DNA from: Massilia aurea
Lineage (GTDB): Bacteria; Pseudomonadota; Gammaproteobacteria; Burkholderiales; Burkholderiaceae_D
NCBI RefSeq assembly: GCF_024753205.1
Contig: NZ_JANUGZ010000001.1
Span: forward strand, 930,001 to 994,000
DNA length: 64,000 nucleotides
Direction: 5' to 3'
Each line of letters opens with the position of its first letter. Positions within the stretch are counted from its first letter, which is position 1. Positions 1 to 7,967 of this stretch are shown here, in pieces. A program made the translations under genes and the position numbers. The notes beneath the pieces are model-generated. The model did not search any database. It saw only the letters and a program-made list of their open reading frames with translations, and was not told where the DNA came from.

Positions 1-797
1 ACACCGCCTGGGAACAGCGCGCCGACATCAGCCCGAACAGCGCCAGCGCCGAACTGCGTGATGCAGTTGCCCACGTGCTCGCGGGCCTCGACGACGGCAG
101 CCTGCGCGTCGCGCAGAAGGACACCGGCACCTGGGTCGTGAACCAGTGGCTCAAAAAGGCCGTGCTGCTGTCGTTCCGCCTCGAGAACAACGTGCCGGTC
201 GTCTCGGGCGACATCCAGTTCTACGACAAGGTCCCGACCAAGTTCGCCGACTACACGCCTGAAGACTTCGCACGCGGCGGTTTCCGTGTGGTGCCACCGG
301 CAGTCGCACGTCGCGGCAGCTTCATCGGCAAGAACGTCGTCCTGATGCCGTCGTACGTCAACATCGGCGCCTACGTCGACGAAGGCACGATGGTCGATAC
401 CTGGGCCACGGTCGGTTCGTGCGCGCAGATCGGCAAGAACGTCCACCTGTCGGGCGGCGTCGGTATCGGCGGCGTGCTCGAGCCAATGCAGGCCAACCCG
501 ACCATTATCGAAGACAACTGCTTCATCGGCGCGCGTTCCGAGATCGTCGAAGGCGTCATCGTCGAAGAAAACTCGGTGATCTCGATGGGCGTGTACATCG
601 GCCAGTCGACCAAGATCTATGACCGCGCCACCGGCGAAGTGTCGTACGGCCGCGTGCCATCGGGTTCGGTTGTCGTCTCGGGCAGCCTGCCGTCCGCCGA
701 TGGCAAGTACAGCCTGTACTGCGCCGTGATCGTCAAGCGCGTCGATGCACAGACGCGCTCGAAGACGGCCATCAACGACCTGCTGCGCGGCGACTGA
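1..797 (+). CDS. dapD: 2,3,4,5-tetrahydropyridine-2,6-dicarboxylate N-succinyltransferase, 5' end outside the window
   Basis: DapD transfers succinyl from succinyl-CoA to tetrahydrodipicolinate in the succinylase branch of lysine/meso-diaminopimelate synthesis in the cytosol. The reading frame is open from base 3 (Thr-Ala-Trp-Glu-Gln-Arg), so the gene enters from the left; the GTG at 75 is an internal codon, not the start. About 264 of the usual ~275 residues are present. The body is a left-handed beta-helix of hexapeptide repeats ([19 protein letters not shown], then [20 protein letters not shown] and [17 protein letters not shown]), followed by the usual C-terminus with SGSLPS and [10 protein letters not shown]. 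dapE lies downstream, as expected for this pathway, but is separated from dapD by pilU and a foreign-looking gene. The family call is secure; only the first ~10 residues are missing. Confidence 0.97.
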   Translation, partial: TAWEQRADISPNSASAELRDAVAHVLAGLDDGSLRVAQKDTGTWVVNQWLKKAVLLSFRLENNVPVVSGDIQFYDKVPTKFADYTPEDFARGGFRVVPPAVARRGSFIGKNVVLMPSYVNIGAYVDEGTMVDTWATVGSCAQIGKNVHLSGGVGIGGVLEPMQANPTIIEDNCFIGARSEIVEGVIVEENSVISMGVYIGQSTKIYDRATGEVSYGRVPSGSVVVSGSLPSADGKYSLYCAVIVKRVDAQTRSKTAINDLLRGD

Positions 798-816
798 TTG
801 CGCAGGTAGCAGGACC

Positions 817-860
817 AGCCGGTCGAACGGGTGACATGACTACCTGTTCGACCGGCTTTT
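817..860 (+). terminator. Rho-independent terminator after dapD
   Basis: A perfect 12-bp stem (AGCCGGTCGAAC paired with GTTCGACCGGCT) encloses a 17-nt loop and is followed by TTTTGT. It lies 20 nt after the dapD stop and 31 nt before pilU, so pilU probably has its own promoter or depends on read-through. Confidence 0.8.
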
Positions 861-890
861 GTAATTTCCCCGATTGACGGAGACGATGCG

Positions 891-2036
891 ATGGCCATGG
901 ACCGCCTGTTTCAGCTGATGAAAGAGAAGAACGCGTCCGACATGTTCTTCGCCGTGAACTCCCCGGTGCACATCAAGATCAACGGTGCGCTCATCCCCAT
1001 CAACCAGCATCGCCTCGAACCCGAGAACATCCTGTCGCTGCTGTCCGAAATCGCGACACCAGAACAGATCGACGAACTCCAGCGCGACAATGAATTGAAC
1101 ATGGGCGTGTCGGTCGCGAATGTGGGCCGGTTCCGCCTGTCGGCGTTTCGCCAGCGCGGCTCGATCTCGGCCGTGTTCCGCTTCATCCCGGCGACCATCC
1201 CGCCGCTGGCCGAGCTGGGCCTGCCACCCGTGCTGGCCGAGCTGATCATGGAAAAGCGCGGCCTGATGCTGGTCGTGGGCGCTACCGGCTCGGGCAAGTC
1301 GACCACCATCGCATCGATGCTCGACCATCGCAACGACCTGCGCACCGGGCATATCCTGACGCTGGAAGACCCGATCGAATACCTCTTCAAGAACAAGAAA
1401 TCGATCGTCAACCAGCGCGAGATCGGCAGTGACACGCATGACTTCGGCATCGCGCTGAAGAACTCGATGCGCCAGGCGCCCGACTGCATCCTCATCGGCG
1501 AAATCCGCGACCGCGAAACGATGCAGGCCGCGCTGGCCTATGCGCAGTCCGGCCACCTGGTGCTGGCCACGCTGCACGCCAACAACAGCTACAACGCGCT
1601 CAACCGGATCATCAGCTTCTACCCGCTGGAAAATCGCAACGCGCTGCTGCAAGACCTGGCATCGAGCATCAAGGCCATCGTCTCGCAGCGGCTCGTCAAG
1701 GCCGCTGCCGGCGGTGCGCGCCGCGCCGCGGTCGAAGTCATGCTGAACACCCGCTACATCGCCGACCTGATCGAACAGGGCGAAATCAGCCAGATCAAGG
1801 AAGCGATGGACAAGAGCCTGTCGGCCGGCTCGCAATCGTTCGAAGGCGCCCTGTTCCACCTGATCAAGGAAGGCCACGTGACGCAGGACGAAGGCCTGGC
1901 CAACGCCGACTCGGCCACCAACCTGCTCTGGCTGCTCAACAACGGGCCCGATAGCCAGATCCAGCAGCAGCTGGACGACAAGGCCAGCGAGCCCAAGGGC
2001 GGCGCGTCGTTTACCGAGTTCACGCTCAATTCGTAA
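891..2036 (+). CDS. pilU: Type IV pilus retraction accessory ATPase PilU
   Basis: PilU is the PilT-paralogous hexameric ATPase that supports retraction of type IV pili at the inner membrane and thereby twitching motility. The 381-aa protein has the N-terminal PAS-like domain of PilT/PilU proteins (residues ~1-105), then the RecA-like ATPase domain with Walker A GATGSGKST near residue 130, the Asp box (HILTLEDPIEY), Walker B (ILIGEIRDRETM) and His box (VLATLHANN). The long tail after ~345, ending SFTEFTLNS, is typical of PilU rather than PilT. The start is supported by GGAG about 8 nt before ATG 891; a second ATG two codons later is possible. pilT is not in the window. Confidence 0.93.
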   Translation: MAMDRLFQLMKEKNASDMFFAVNSPVHIKINGALIPINQHRLEPENILSLLSEIATPEQIDELQRDNELNMGVSVANVGRFRLSAFRQRGSISAVFRFIPATIPPLAELGLPPVLAELIMEKRGLMLVVGATGSGKSTTIASMLDHRNDLRTGHILTLEDPIEYLFKNKKSIVNQREIGSDTHDFGIALKNSMRQAPDCILIGEIRDRETMQAALAYAQSGHLVLATLHANNSYNALNRIISFYPLENRNALLQDLASSIKAIVSQRLVKAAAGGARRAAVEVMLNTRYIADLIEQGEISQIKEAMDKSLSAGSQSFEGALFHLIKEGHVTQDEGLANADSATNLLWLLNNGPDSQIQQQLDDKASEPKGGASFTEFTLNS

Positions 2037-2101
2037 GAACGAACCGTCAAAAACTCCCAAATGCCATGCCTGGTTTTACCAAATCAGCATTAGACTTGCT
2101 C

Positions 2102-5100
2102 TCAATTGAAATACTTACTACCTCTGTTGTTGAACGCGCGCATGGTGCCCTCCAATACATCAACAACTCGGGTGTTAATTTTTGGATTTTCGATGGCACC
2201 GGAAATGTAAGTTATTTTTGAATCATTTCTCCTATCAAATATCGACCATATAATTTGTTCGGCATCGCATACAACAGCCAAATTAGGATTATGCGTTACC
2301 ATGATTATCTGACGCGTTTTTTTAGCCTCTGTGAGAACAGGAACCAAAAGGTTAACCACTGTTTCGTTATCAAGATTTTCTTCAGGCTGATCCAAAATTA
2401 TTGGTAACGAATCCTTATCCACCAGAAGGTAGAATATTAAAAGTAAAGCACCTCGCTGACCTGGTGATAGCTGCTCAATTTGCGTCTGCTGGAAAACCAA
2501 TGAATACCTCGGCTCTAAATAAGCAAGCCCAAATATCAAGTCATAGACTTCATGAGCAAGTCGATCTTTTCTAAGCAGACTCCTGATTCCGGTTCCCTTT
2601 CCTGCATGGGCGGCCCTTTGTAATTTTTCATCAAGCGACTTGACAAAACTGCGCGCCCCGGTAACATCATCAAAATCACTATCTTCCATCAGCTTTCTCA
2701 CGAGGGCAATACTTTCATCCTCACCTCTAAACTCCCCAGAGCTCTGCTTTATTAAGCTGAAGAGCGGAGAAGCGAGGAGCTCTACTGAGCCTCCAAGTAT
2801 TGCCTGAAATTCCAATTTGTATTCGTCACGTATCAACTTATTTGACCTAATCAATTCTTGCACCGGGCGGAATAGGTTTTTTCTAGCTTCACGTTGTTGA
2901 GCAAGAGCTCCATATATTTCACTAGAGATATCAACGCGCTTACTTTTCTTCGTGAGTAATTTTGCAGGCAACTCTTCAAGCTGCCTGAGACGCTCATTAA
3001 CGCCCTCTAAGGTATCTGGAGACTCAGCATTGCCTTGAAGAACGGACAACTGAAACTTCCATTCATTCATTGCTTGCATATAATTTTGATAGGCCTGCTG
3101 TGGCGCCCCAAGTTGATCACGCACTCGCCCCTTTGTAAGAACTAGCTCAGAATTTACATGGAAACGGTCGCTAGAACTACGCTCCAGCTCAACCTGCTCG
3201 AATGAAATTTTTTCTGCCAAATCAAACAGGGGAGTTTTATCAAATTTTATTGAAACTATACTCTCAATATTTATTTCCACCGACTCCATTTCAATCATAG
3301 TTTCCTCAACAAACTGACGGAAATTGTTTTCGAGTATTTCTACACGCTCTTGAATATTACTCAGCGCTTTTTTCTTTCGAGCCAAAGTCCCACTTTTTAA
3401 AATCCCGAGACTGTTTAGGTTTTCATTTTCTTTCAATCTGAAATCAATTGCATTAAGCTCAGCCATCAATTCTGATTGCCTTAAAGAAACTACCTCGCTT
3501 GGCTTCGAAACTTCTATTGGCCTCAATTTCTCGTGTTCCAATATTTGACGTTCTTTAAATTTCTTCTGCTCCAATAACCAATCTTTTACTTCAGATTGCA
3601 GTTCGTCCTCCAGATTAACAATCTCCTGATTGATTTGCCGAAGATTCTTCCTTCCCTCTTCCAGTTTTTGCCTAAATCCCTTTTCTTGCTGAATAACCAA
3701 TTGATCAAAGTCTAAAGCTCCCAATCTTACGGAGTCATCTGCGTGCGCAAATATAACTGCACGCAATTCTTTTTCGAAAGCATCGGATGTTCCAGAGATG
3801 TGACCGTTACAAAGATCTTCGAAGTGACCCTGAGGGATATAGCGGATAAGTTCAACTTTATCTTCCGGAGAATTTTCGTTAAGATTTCTAGGGTTTGCGC
3901 TACCATCCAGCCAAGTTAGTGTGGCATCAAAATGTTTTGCTGGATCTCCTGACCTTCCTCGAAAACGGTCTCTTTTCAAAAATGAAAAATGATTGCTTTG
4001 CTTCGAGTTTCCCGTGAGCGCAATGACATCGGCAAGAGCACTTTTCCCGCTTCCTTTATTTCCAATAATTGCTACTAAATCTGGGTTTAATGGCAACTTT
4101 ACGCCGTCCAGCCAAGCTCCGACGGGCGCACTGGTATTTTTCACAATTTCTATTGTGTCGATAAATGATGTTTTTCCTCGCTGAACTGCTGCTACTTTAG
4201 GCGGAACTTCCCCAATGAAAGAACGCTTTGCAGGTTCCATTATCGCTTGGAGTAGGCCTTGGAACGTTGGATCAGCTTTTATCCAAGTTGCTTTATTTGA
4301 AGGAAAGTCGCCATACCCACGCTTGTCGTCGTCTCCTTGCGTTCCGCTAAACCGATGCGCATCACTACCTGCAACAACCAATCGGGGAATATTATCTAGC
4401 CCATTTTGAAAATTCTTTATATACCCTTTATTTTTTTCGGTCACTTCGCCGATGAAGCAATCTCGCAACGCAGAATCTCTAGATTCAAAAATAGGCGAAG
4501 ATTTAAATAATCCAATGAAATATGCATAGTTATCCTTCCATTTTACGTCACTCAATCCGTCACTAGTGTCAAAAGGCATAAATCCAATTGCTTGATTATC
4601 AGGAACGCAGCGAATTGCTTTTTTATAACTATCGACATTTATCTCTGCCAACATTGAGCCTGCATGTAGTGCAATAATTTCATCCGAATCGACTTCCCCC
4701 TTCTTTAGTCCATGTTTTTCTAAAAGGTCACTACCAACTCTTCGAGCAAGACAAATTAGACAATCATTGGAGAGCGGACGATCTTCGATTTCAACTTTAA
4801 GTCCAGCTTGAAAATCTAATAGTACTTGGTCAGACACGAGGTCAGAAAAGACAACATGTGCATTTAGGCGCCCAACCATTGGCGCCATTAACCGAAGTTC
4901 AATCCCAGGGAACACAGTTTTTAATAATTTTGGCGCATCAGGATCTTTAAGCCTTCTCTTTAAAGCAAACCAACCTTCAAAAGTCCAATAATCCATAATT
5001 GCAAATACCGTTGGCTTTGCCGCATTGAGCGCATTGATCATTGCATCAACTAAGCGACGGTTTTTCTCAGAACCAATTTCTGAGTCAAATCGCTCCCCAG

Positions 5101-5188
5101 TCCAGTGAAACGACGCGGGAGTATGAATGTGTAAGTCCCACTGCCTCCATTCTGCGCCTCGCTCATACTTCGATCCCGCGTGAGTCAT
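2102..5188 (-). CDS. PHP-domain plus SMC/ABC-type ATPase protein (TrlF-like), defence candidate
   Basis: A 1028-aa two-part protein. Residues ~15-330 form a PHP-type phosphoesterase domain: DLHIHTP (18-24) gives the metal-binding HxH, FPGIELR is near 93-99, and GSDAHRF (274-280) is the distal metal motif. Residues ~365-1028 are an ABC/SMC-like ATPase: Walker A GNKGSGKS (376-383), a long coiled-coil-rich middle (~500-800), signature LSPGQRG (907-913), Walker B PIILDQPEE (929-937) and an H-loop histidine at 966 (MVTHNP). This architecture is that of proteins named TrlF; related PHP-ATPase and OLD/SMC-like proteins are often found in defence islands, so nucleic-acid cleavage gated by ATP is a plausible but untested role. 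The gene is strikingly AT-rich against its neighbours, runs against them and splits the dap/pilU block, all signs of transfer. ATG 5188 has GGAGG at 5196-5200, 7 nt upstream. No partner gene is present. Confidence 0.8.
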   Translation of the reverse strand: MTHAGSKYERGAEWRQWDLHIHTPASFHWTGERFDSEIGSEKNRRLVDAMINALNAAKPTVFAIMDYWTFEGWFALKRRLKDPDAPKLLKTVFPGIELRLMAPMVGRLNAHVVFSDLVSDQVLLDFQAGLKVEIEDRPLSNDCLICLARRVGSDLLEKHGLKKGEVDSDEIIALHAGSMLAEINVDSYKKAIRCVPDNQAIGFMPFDTSDGLSDVKWKDNYAYFIGLFKSSPIFESRDSALRDCFIGEVTEKNKGYIKNFQNGLDNIPRLVVAGSDAHRFSGTQGDDDKRGYGDFPSNKATWIKADPTFQGLLQAIMEPAKRSFIGEVPPKVAAVQRGKTSFIDTIEIVKNTSAPVGAWLDGVKLPLNPDLVAIIGNKGSGKSALADVIALTGNSKQSNHFSFLKRDRFRGRSGDPAKHFDATLTWLDGSANPRNLNENSPEDKVELIRYIPQGHFEDLCNGHISGTSDAFEKELRAVIFAHADDSVRLGALDFDQLVIQQEKGFRQKLEEGRKNLRQINQEIVNLEDELQSEVKDWLLEQKKFKERQILEHEKLRPIEVSKPSEVVSLRQSELMAELNAIDFRLKENENLNSLGILKSGTLARKKKALSNIQERVEILENNFRQFVEETMIEMESVEINIESIVSIKFDKTPLFDLAEKISFEQVELERSSSDRFHVNSELVLTKGRVRDQLGAPQQAYQNYMQAMNEWKFQLSVLQGNAESPDTLEGVNERLRQLEELPAKLLTKKSKRVDISSEIYGALAQQREARKNLFRPVQELIRSNKLIRDEYKLEFQAILGGSVELLASPLFSLIKQSSGEFRGEDESIALVRKLMEDSDFDDVTGARSFVKSLDEKLQRAAHAGKGTGIRSLLRKDRLAHEVYDLIFGLAYLEPRYSLVFQQTQIEQLSPGQRGALLLIFYLLVDKDSLPIILDQPEENLDNETVVNLLVPVLTEAKKTRQIIMVTHNPNLAVVCDAEQIIWSIFDRRNDSKITYISGAIENPKINTRVVDVLEGTMRAFNNRGSKYFN

Positions 5189-5368
5189 TGCATTGCCTCC
5201 AAGTGATTAATATTTATGAAGTGATTCTCTATGAAAGTCAAAAGACTAGCAATACTCTTAGTAATTTTTTTAAGCTCTCAAGTATGCTATCCTCATATTT
5301 CACGCAGATTCTAGCTGCGTGTAGTATCTTCGACCATAACCCAAAGGGTTTAATTGATTGATTTCGCT

Positions 5369-5728
5369 ATGAAAATACAGATCTACGGCATCCCCAATTG
5401 CGACACCGTGAAAAAAGCCCGCACCTGGCTGCAGGATCACGGCATCGACTTCACGTTCCACGACTTAAAGAAGCAGGGGCTCACGCCTGAACTGGTGAAG
5501 GCCTGGCTGCAAGACCTCGACTGGACCACTCTGGTCAACCGCAAGGGCACCACCTGGCGCAACCTGCCGGACGAACGCAAGGCGGCCATCGTCGATGCAG
5601 ACAGCGCCATGGCGCTGATGCTCGAGAACCCGTCGGTCATCAAGCGCCCGGTCTTGCAAGGCGCCGGACCAGTGACGGTCGGTTTTTCACCGGCTGCATT
5701 TGAAGAAAAATTCGGGGCAGCAGCATGA
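5369..5728 (+). CDS. Spx/ArsC-family thioredoxin-fold protein (YffB-like)
   Basis: A 119-aa protein of the ArsC/Spx/MgsR superfamily with a thioredoxin-like fold. It opens with [17 protein letters not shown], the diagnostic motif in which the single Cys lies at the N-terminus of helix 1, and carries the C-terminal [10 protein letters not shown] strand with the cis-Pro region. Proteins of this type (E. coli YffB) lack proven arsenate reductase activity; the function is unresolved and may be glutathione-dependent. I chose ATG 5369 rather than an upstream TTG at 5354 because family members begin directly with this strand. It overlaps dapE by 4 nt (ATGA), so the two are translationally coupled; this arrangement next to dapE is common in beta- and gammaproteobacteria. 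Confidence 0.88.
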   Translation: MKIQIYGIPNCDTVKKARTWLQDHGIDFTFHDLKKQGLTPELVKAWLQDLDWTTLVNRKGTTWRNLPDERKAAIVDADSAMALMLENPSVIKRPVLQGAGPVTVGFSPAAFEEKFGAAA

Positions 5729-6861
5729 GGCCATCACGCACCCTGCTGCTCACTGAAGAGCTGATCGCACTCGACTCGATCACGCCCCAGGACAAGGGTT
5801 GCCAGCAGCGCCTGATCGAGCTGCTGGCGCCGCTGGGCTTCGTGTGCGAAACGATCGTCTCGAACGGCGTGACCAATCTGTGGGCCCGCAAGGGCGAGAA
5901 TGCGCCGCTGTTCGTGTTTGCCGGCCATACCGACGTGGTCCCGGCCGGTCCGCTGCACCAGTGGACCTCCGAGCCGTTCATGCCGACGCAGCGCGACGGC
6001 AAGCTGTTCGGGCGCGGCGCCTCCGACATGAAGACGTCGATCGCGGCGATGGTCGTCGCGTGCGAAGAGTTCATTGCCGCCTATCCTGACCATCGCGGCT
6101 CGATCGCCTTGTTGATCACGAGCGACGAAGAAGGCCCGGCGGTCGACGGCACCGCCATCGTCTGCGACCTGCTCGAAGAACGGGGCGTCGCGCCCGACTA
6201 TTGCCTGGTGGGCGAGCCGACTTCGAACCATGTGCTGGGCGACACGATCAAGAATGGCCGTCGCGGTTCGCTCTCGGGCCACCTGACCGTCAACGGCGTC
6301 CAGGGCCACATCGCCTACCCGCAACTGGCGCGCAACCCGATCCACCAGGCCGCGCCGGCACTGGCCGAACTGACGCAAGAGGTCTGGGACGAAGGCAACG
6401 AGTACTACGCGCCCACCAGCTGGCAAGTCTCGAACATCGCCGCCGGCACCGGCGCCAACAACGTGATCCCGGGCAGCGTGAGCCTGGAGTTTAACTTCCG
6501 CTTCTCGACTGCCAGCACGGCCGAAGGCCTGCAGGCGCGCGTGCATGCGATCCTCGACCGCCATGGCCTGGACTACGATCTGGACTGGACCTTGTCTGGC
6601 CTGCCCTTCCTGACCGAGAAAGGCACGCTGTCGGACGCCGTCTGCACCGCGATCAGCGACGAACTGGGCGTGCATACCGAATTATCGACCTCGGGCGGGA
6701 CCTCGGATGGCCGCTTCATCGCCCGCATCTGCCCTCAGGTGATAGAATTCGGCCCACCGAACGCCAGCATTCACAAAATCGACGAGCACATCGAACTGCG
6801 CTACATCGATCCCCTGAAGAATATCTATCGCCGTACGCTCCAGCGCCTGCTGGCCGCTTGA
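5725..6861 (+). CDS. dapE: Succinyl-diaminopimelate desuccinylase
   Basis: DapE is a di-zinc M20-family amidohydrolase that cleaves N-succinyl-LL-diaminopimelate to LL-diaminopimelate and succinate in lysine and peptidoglycan precursor synthesis. The 378-aa length is standard. Visible are the first zinc motif [12 protein letters not shown], the bridging Asp region GRGASDMK, the catalytic glutamates in [12 protein letters not shown], the substrate-contacting GEPTSN and [18 protein letters not shown] of the dimerisation domain, NVIPG, and the C-terminal zinc His in [13 protein letters not shown]. Its start overlaps the preceding Spx-like gene by 4 nt, and prmB follows after 25 nt, so the three probably form one transcript. 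dapD lies 5 kb upstream. Confidence 0.97.
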   Translation: MRPSRTLLLTEELIALDSITPQDKGCQQRLIELLAPLGFVCETIVSNGVTNLWARKGENAPLFVFAGHTDVVPAGPLHQWTSEPFMPTQRDGKLFGRGASDMKTSIAAMVVACEEFIAAYPDHRGSIALLITSDEEGPAVDGTAIVCDLLEERGVAPDYCLVGEPTSNHVLGDTIKNGRRGSLSGHLTVNGVQGHIAYPQLARNPIHQAAPALAELTQEVWDEGNEYYAPTSWQVSNIAAGTGANNVIPGSVSLEFNFRFSTASTAEGLQARVHAILDRHGLDYDLDWTLSGLPFLTEKGTLSDAVCTAISDELGVHTELSTSGGTSDGRFIARICPQVIEFGPPNASIHKIDEHIELRYIDPLKNIYRRTLQRLLAA

Positions 6862-6886
6862 AGCCTTACAACCCATCATCCAGGCC

Positions 6887-7780
6887 ATGACCACCACCTC
6901 ATTCTCCACGCCGCGCGACCTGCTGCGCTATGCGATCACCCGTTTCAACGGTGCCAAGCTGTTCTTCGGCCACGGCAGCGTCGAAGCGTTCGACGAAGCC
7001 GCCTACCTGATCCTGCACACCCTGAAGCTGCCGCTCGACCGCCTGGAGCCGTTCCTCGACGCCAAGCTGCTGGACGACGAAGTACTGCAGGTGCTGGCCG
7101 TGATCGAACGCCGCGTGACCGAGCGCGTGCCGGCCGCCTACATCACCAAAGAGGCATGGCTGGGCGAATACCGCTTCTATGTCGACGAACGCGTGCTGGT
7201 GCCGCGCTCGTTCATCGCCGAGCTGATTCCGCAGCAGTTCAGCCCATGGCTGGTGGACCCGGATGGCGTGGAAAACGTGCTCGAACTGTGCACCGGCAGC
7301 GGTTGCCTGGCGATCATGATGGCCGATACGTTTGCCAACGCGGTAGTCGATGCGATCGACATCTCGAAGGATGCGCTGGCCGTGGCCGAAACGAATATCC
7401 GCGAATACAAACTCGAAGGGCGCGTGAACCCGATCGAATCGGACCTGTACGAGAACGTGCCGTTCAAGAAGTACGACCTGATCATCACCAACCCGCCGTA
7501 CGTGAACGCAGAATCGATGCGCACGCTGCCGCAGGAATACATGGTCGAGCCGCAGATCGCGCTGGCCGGCGGCGAAGACGGCATGGACCTGGTGCGCAAG
7601 ATCATCGCCGGCGCCGCCGAGCGCCTGACGCCGGAAGGCATCCTGGTGGTCGAAATCGGCAACGAGCGTGAATACGCCGAAGCCGCGTTTGGCCACCTGG
7701 GCCTGACCTGGCTGACCACCAGCATCGGCGACGACGCCGTGTTCCTGCTGACGGCCGAACAGCTGCAAAACGCCCCATAA
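6887..7780 (+). CDS. prmB: 50S ribosomal protein L3 N5-glutamine methyltransferase PrmB
   Basis: PrmB methylates a glutamine of ribosomal protein L3 using S-adenosylmethionine, a modification linked to ribosome assembly. The 297-aa protein has the N-terminal helical substrate-binding domain (residues ~1-100), then a Rossmann methyltransferase fold with SAM motif I VLELCTGSGCLAIMMA, the acidic loop AIDISKDAL and the catalytic NPPYV motif that identifies Gln-methylating enzymes (PrmB/PrmC/HemK). Length and the order prmB after dapE favour PrmB over PrmC. It lies 25 nt after dapE and is probably cotranscribed; the intergenic repeat that follows probably closes the transcript. Confidence 0.95.
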   Translation: MTTTSFSTPRDLLRYAITRFNGAKLFFGHGSVEAFDEAAYLILHTLKLPLDRLEPFLDAKLLDDEVLQVLAVIERRVTERVPAAYITKEAWLGEYRFYVDERVLVPRSFIAELIPQQFSPWLVDPDGVENVLELCTGSGCLAIMMADTFANAVVDAIDISKDALAVAETNIREYKLEGRVNPIESDLYENVPFKKYDLIITNPPYVNAESMRTLPQEYMVEPQIALAGGEDGMDLVRKIIAGAAERLTPEGILVVEIGNEREYAEAAFGHLGLTWLTTSIGDDAVFLLTAEQLQNAP

Positions 7781-7800
7781 CACCCCTGCCGCCATTGATC

Positions 7801-7954
7801 GTAGGGTGGTCGGCTACGCCGACCACGCGGTGATCGATAACAGCAAGATCATCCGGCACGAAACCGGAACCAGTAACCATCACAGCAAGACCATCCGGCC
7901 CCAGACCGGCACCTCTAACTATCACCGCGTGGGCGGCACAGCCGCCCACCCTAC
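7801..7954. repeat. Inverted pair of a 34-bp palindromic intergenic element (REP/BIME-like)
   Basis: Bases 7801-7834 (starting GTAGGGTGGTCGGC) and 7921-7954 (ending GCCGCCCACCCTAC) are the same 34-bp element in opposite orientations, about 90% identical. Each copy is itself a short hairpin, GGTCGGC/GCCGACC in the first and GGGCGGC/GCCGCCC in the second. The whole block therefore forms a cruciform between prmB and the ABC-F gene, as in bacterial interspersed mosaic elements. The GTAGGGTGG...CCACGC type is, to my knowledge, a frequent intergenic repeat in Oxalobacteraceae. Confidence 0.8.
7841..7924. repeat. Two tandem copies of a 42-bp unit inside the inverted repeat
   Basis: Bases 7841-7882 and 7883-7924 align without gaps. 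Both begin CAGCAAGA, share CATCCGG and ACCGG, and end in TATCA or CATCA, with about ten mismatches. The copies are flanked by the two inverted 34-bp elements, so the spacer of the cruciform is itself duplicated. Confidence 0.75.
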
Positions 7955-7967
7955 ACGAAGCGACACC

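Noticed and set aside
7806-7967. 54-codon N-terminal extension of the ABC-F gene
   Set aside because: It translates the intergenic repeat; family members begin MIRIQNVSL at 7968.
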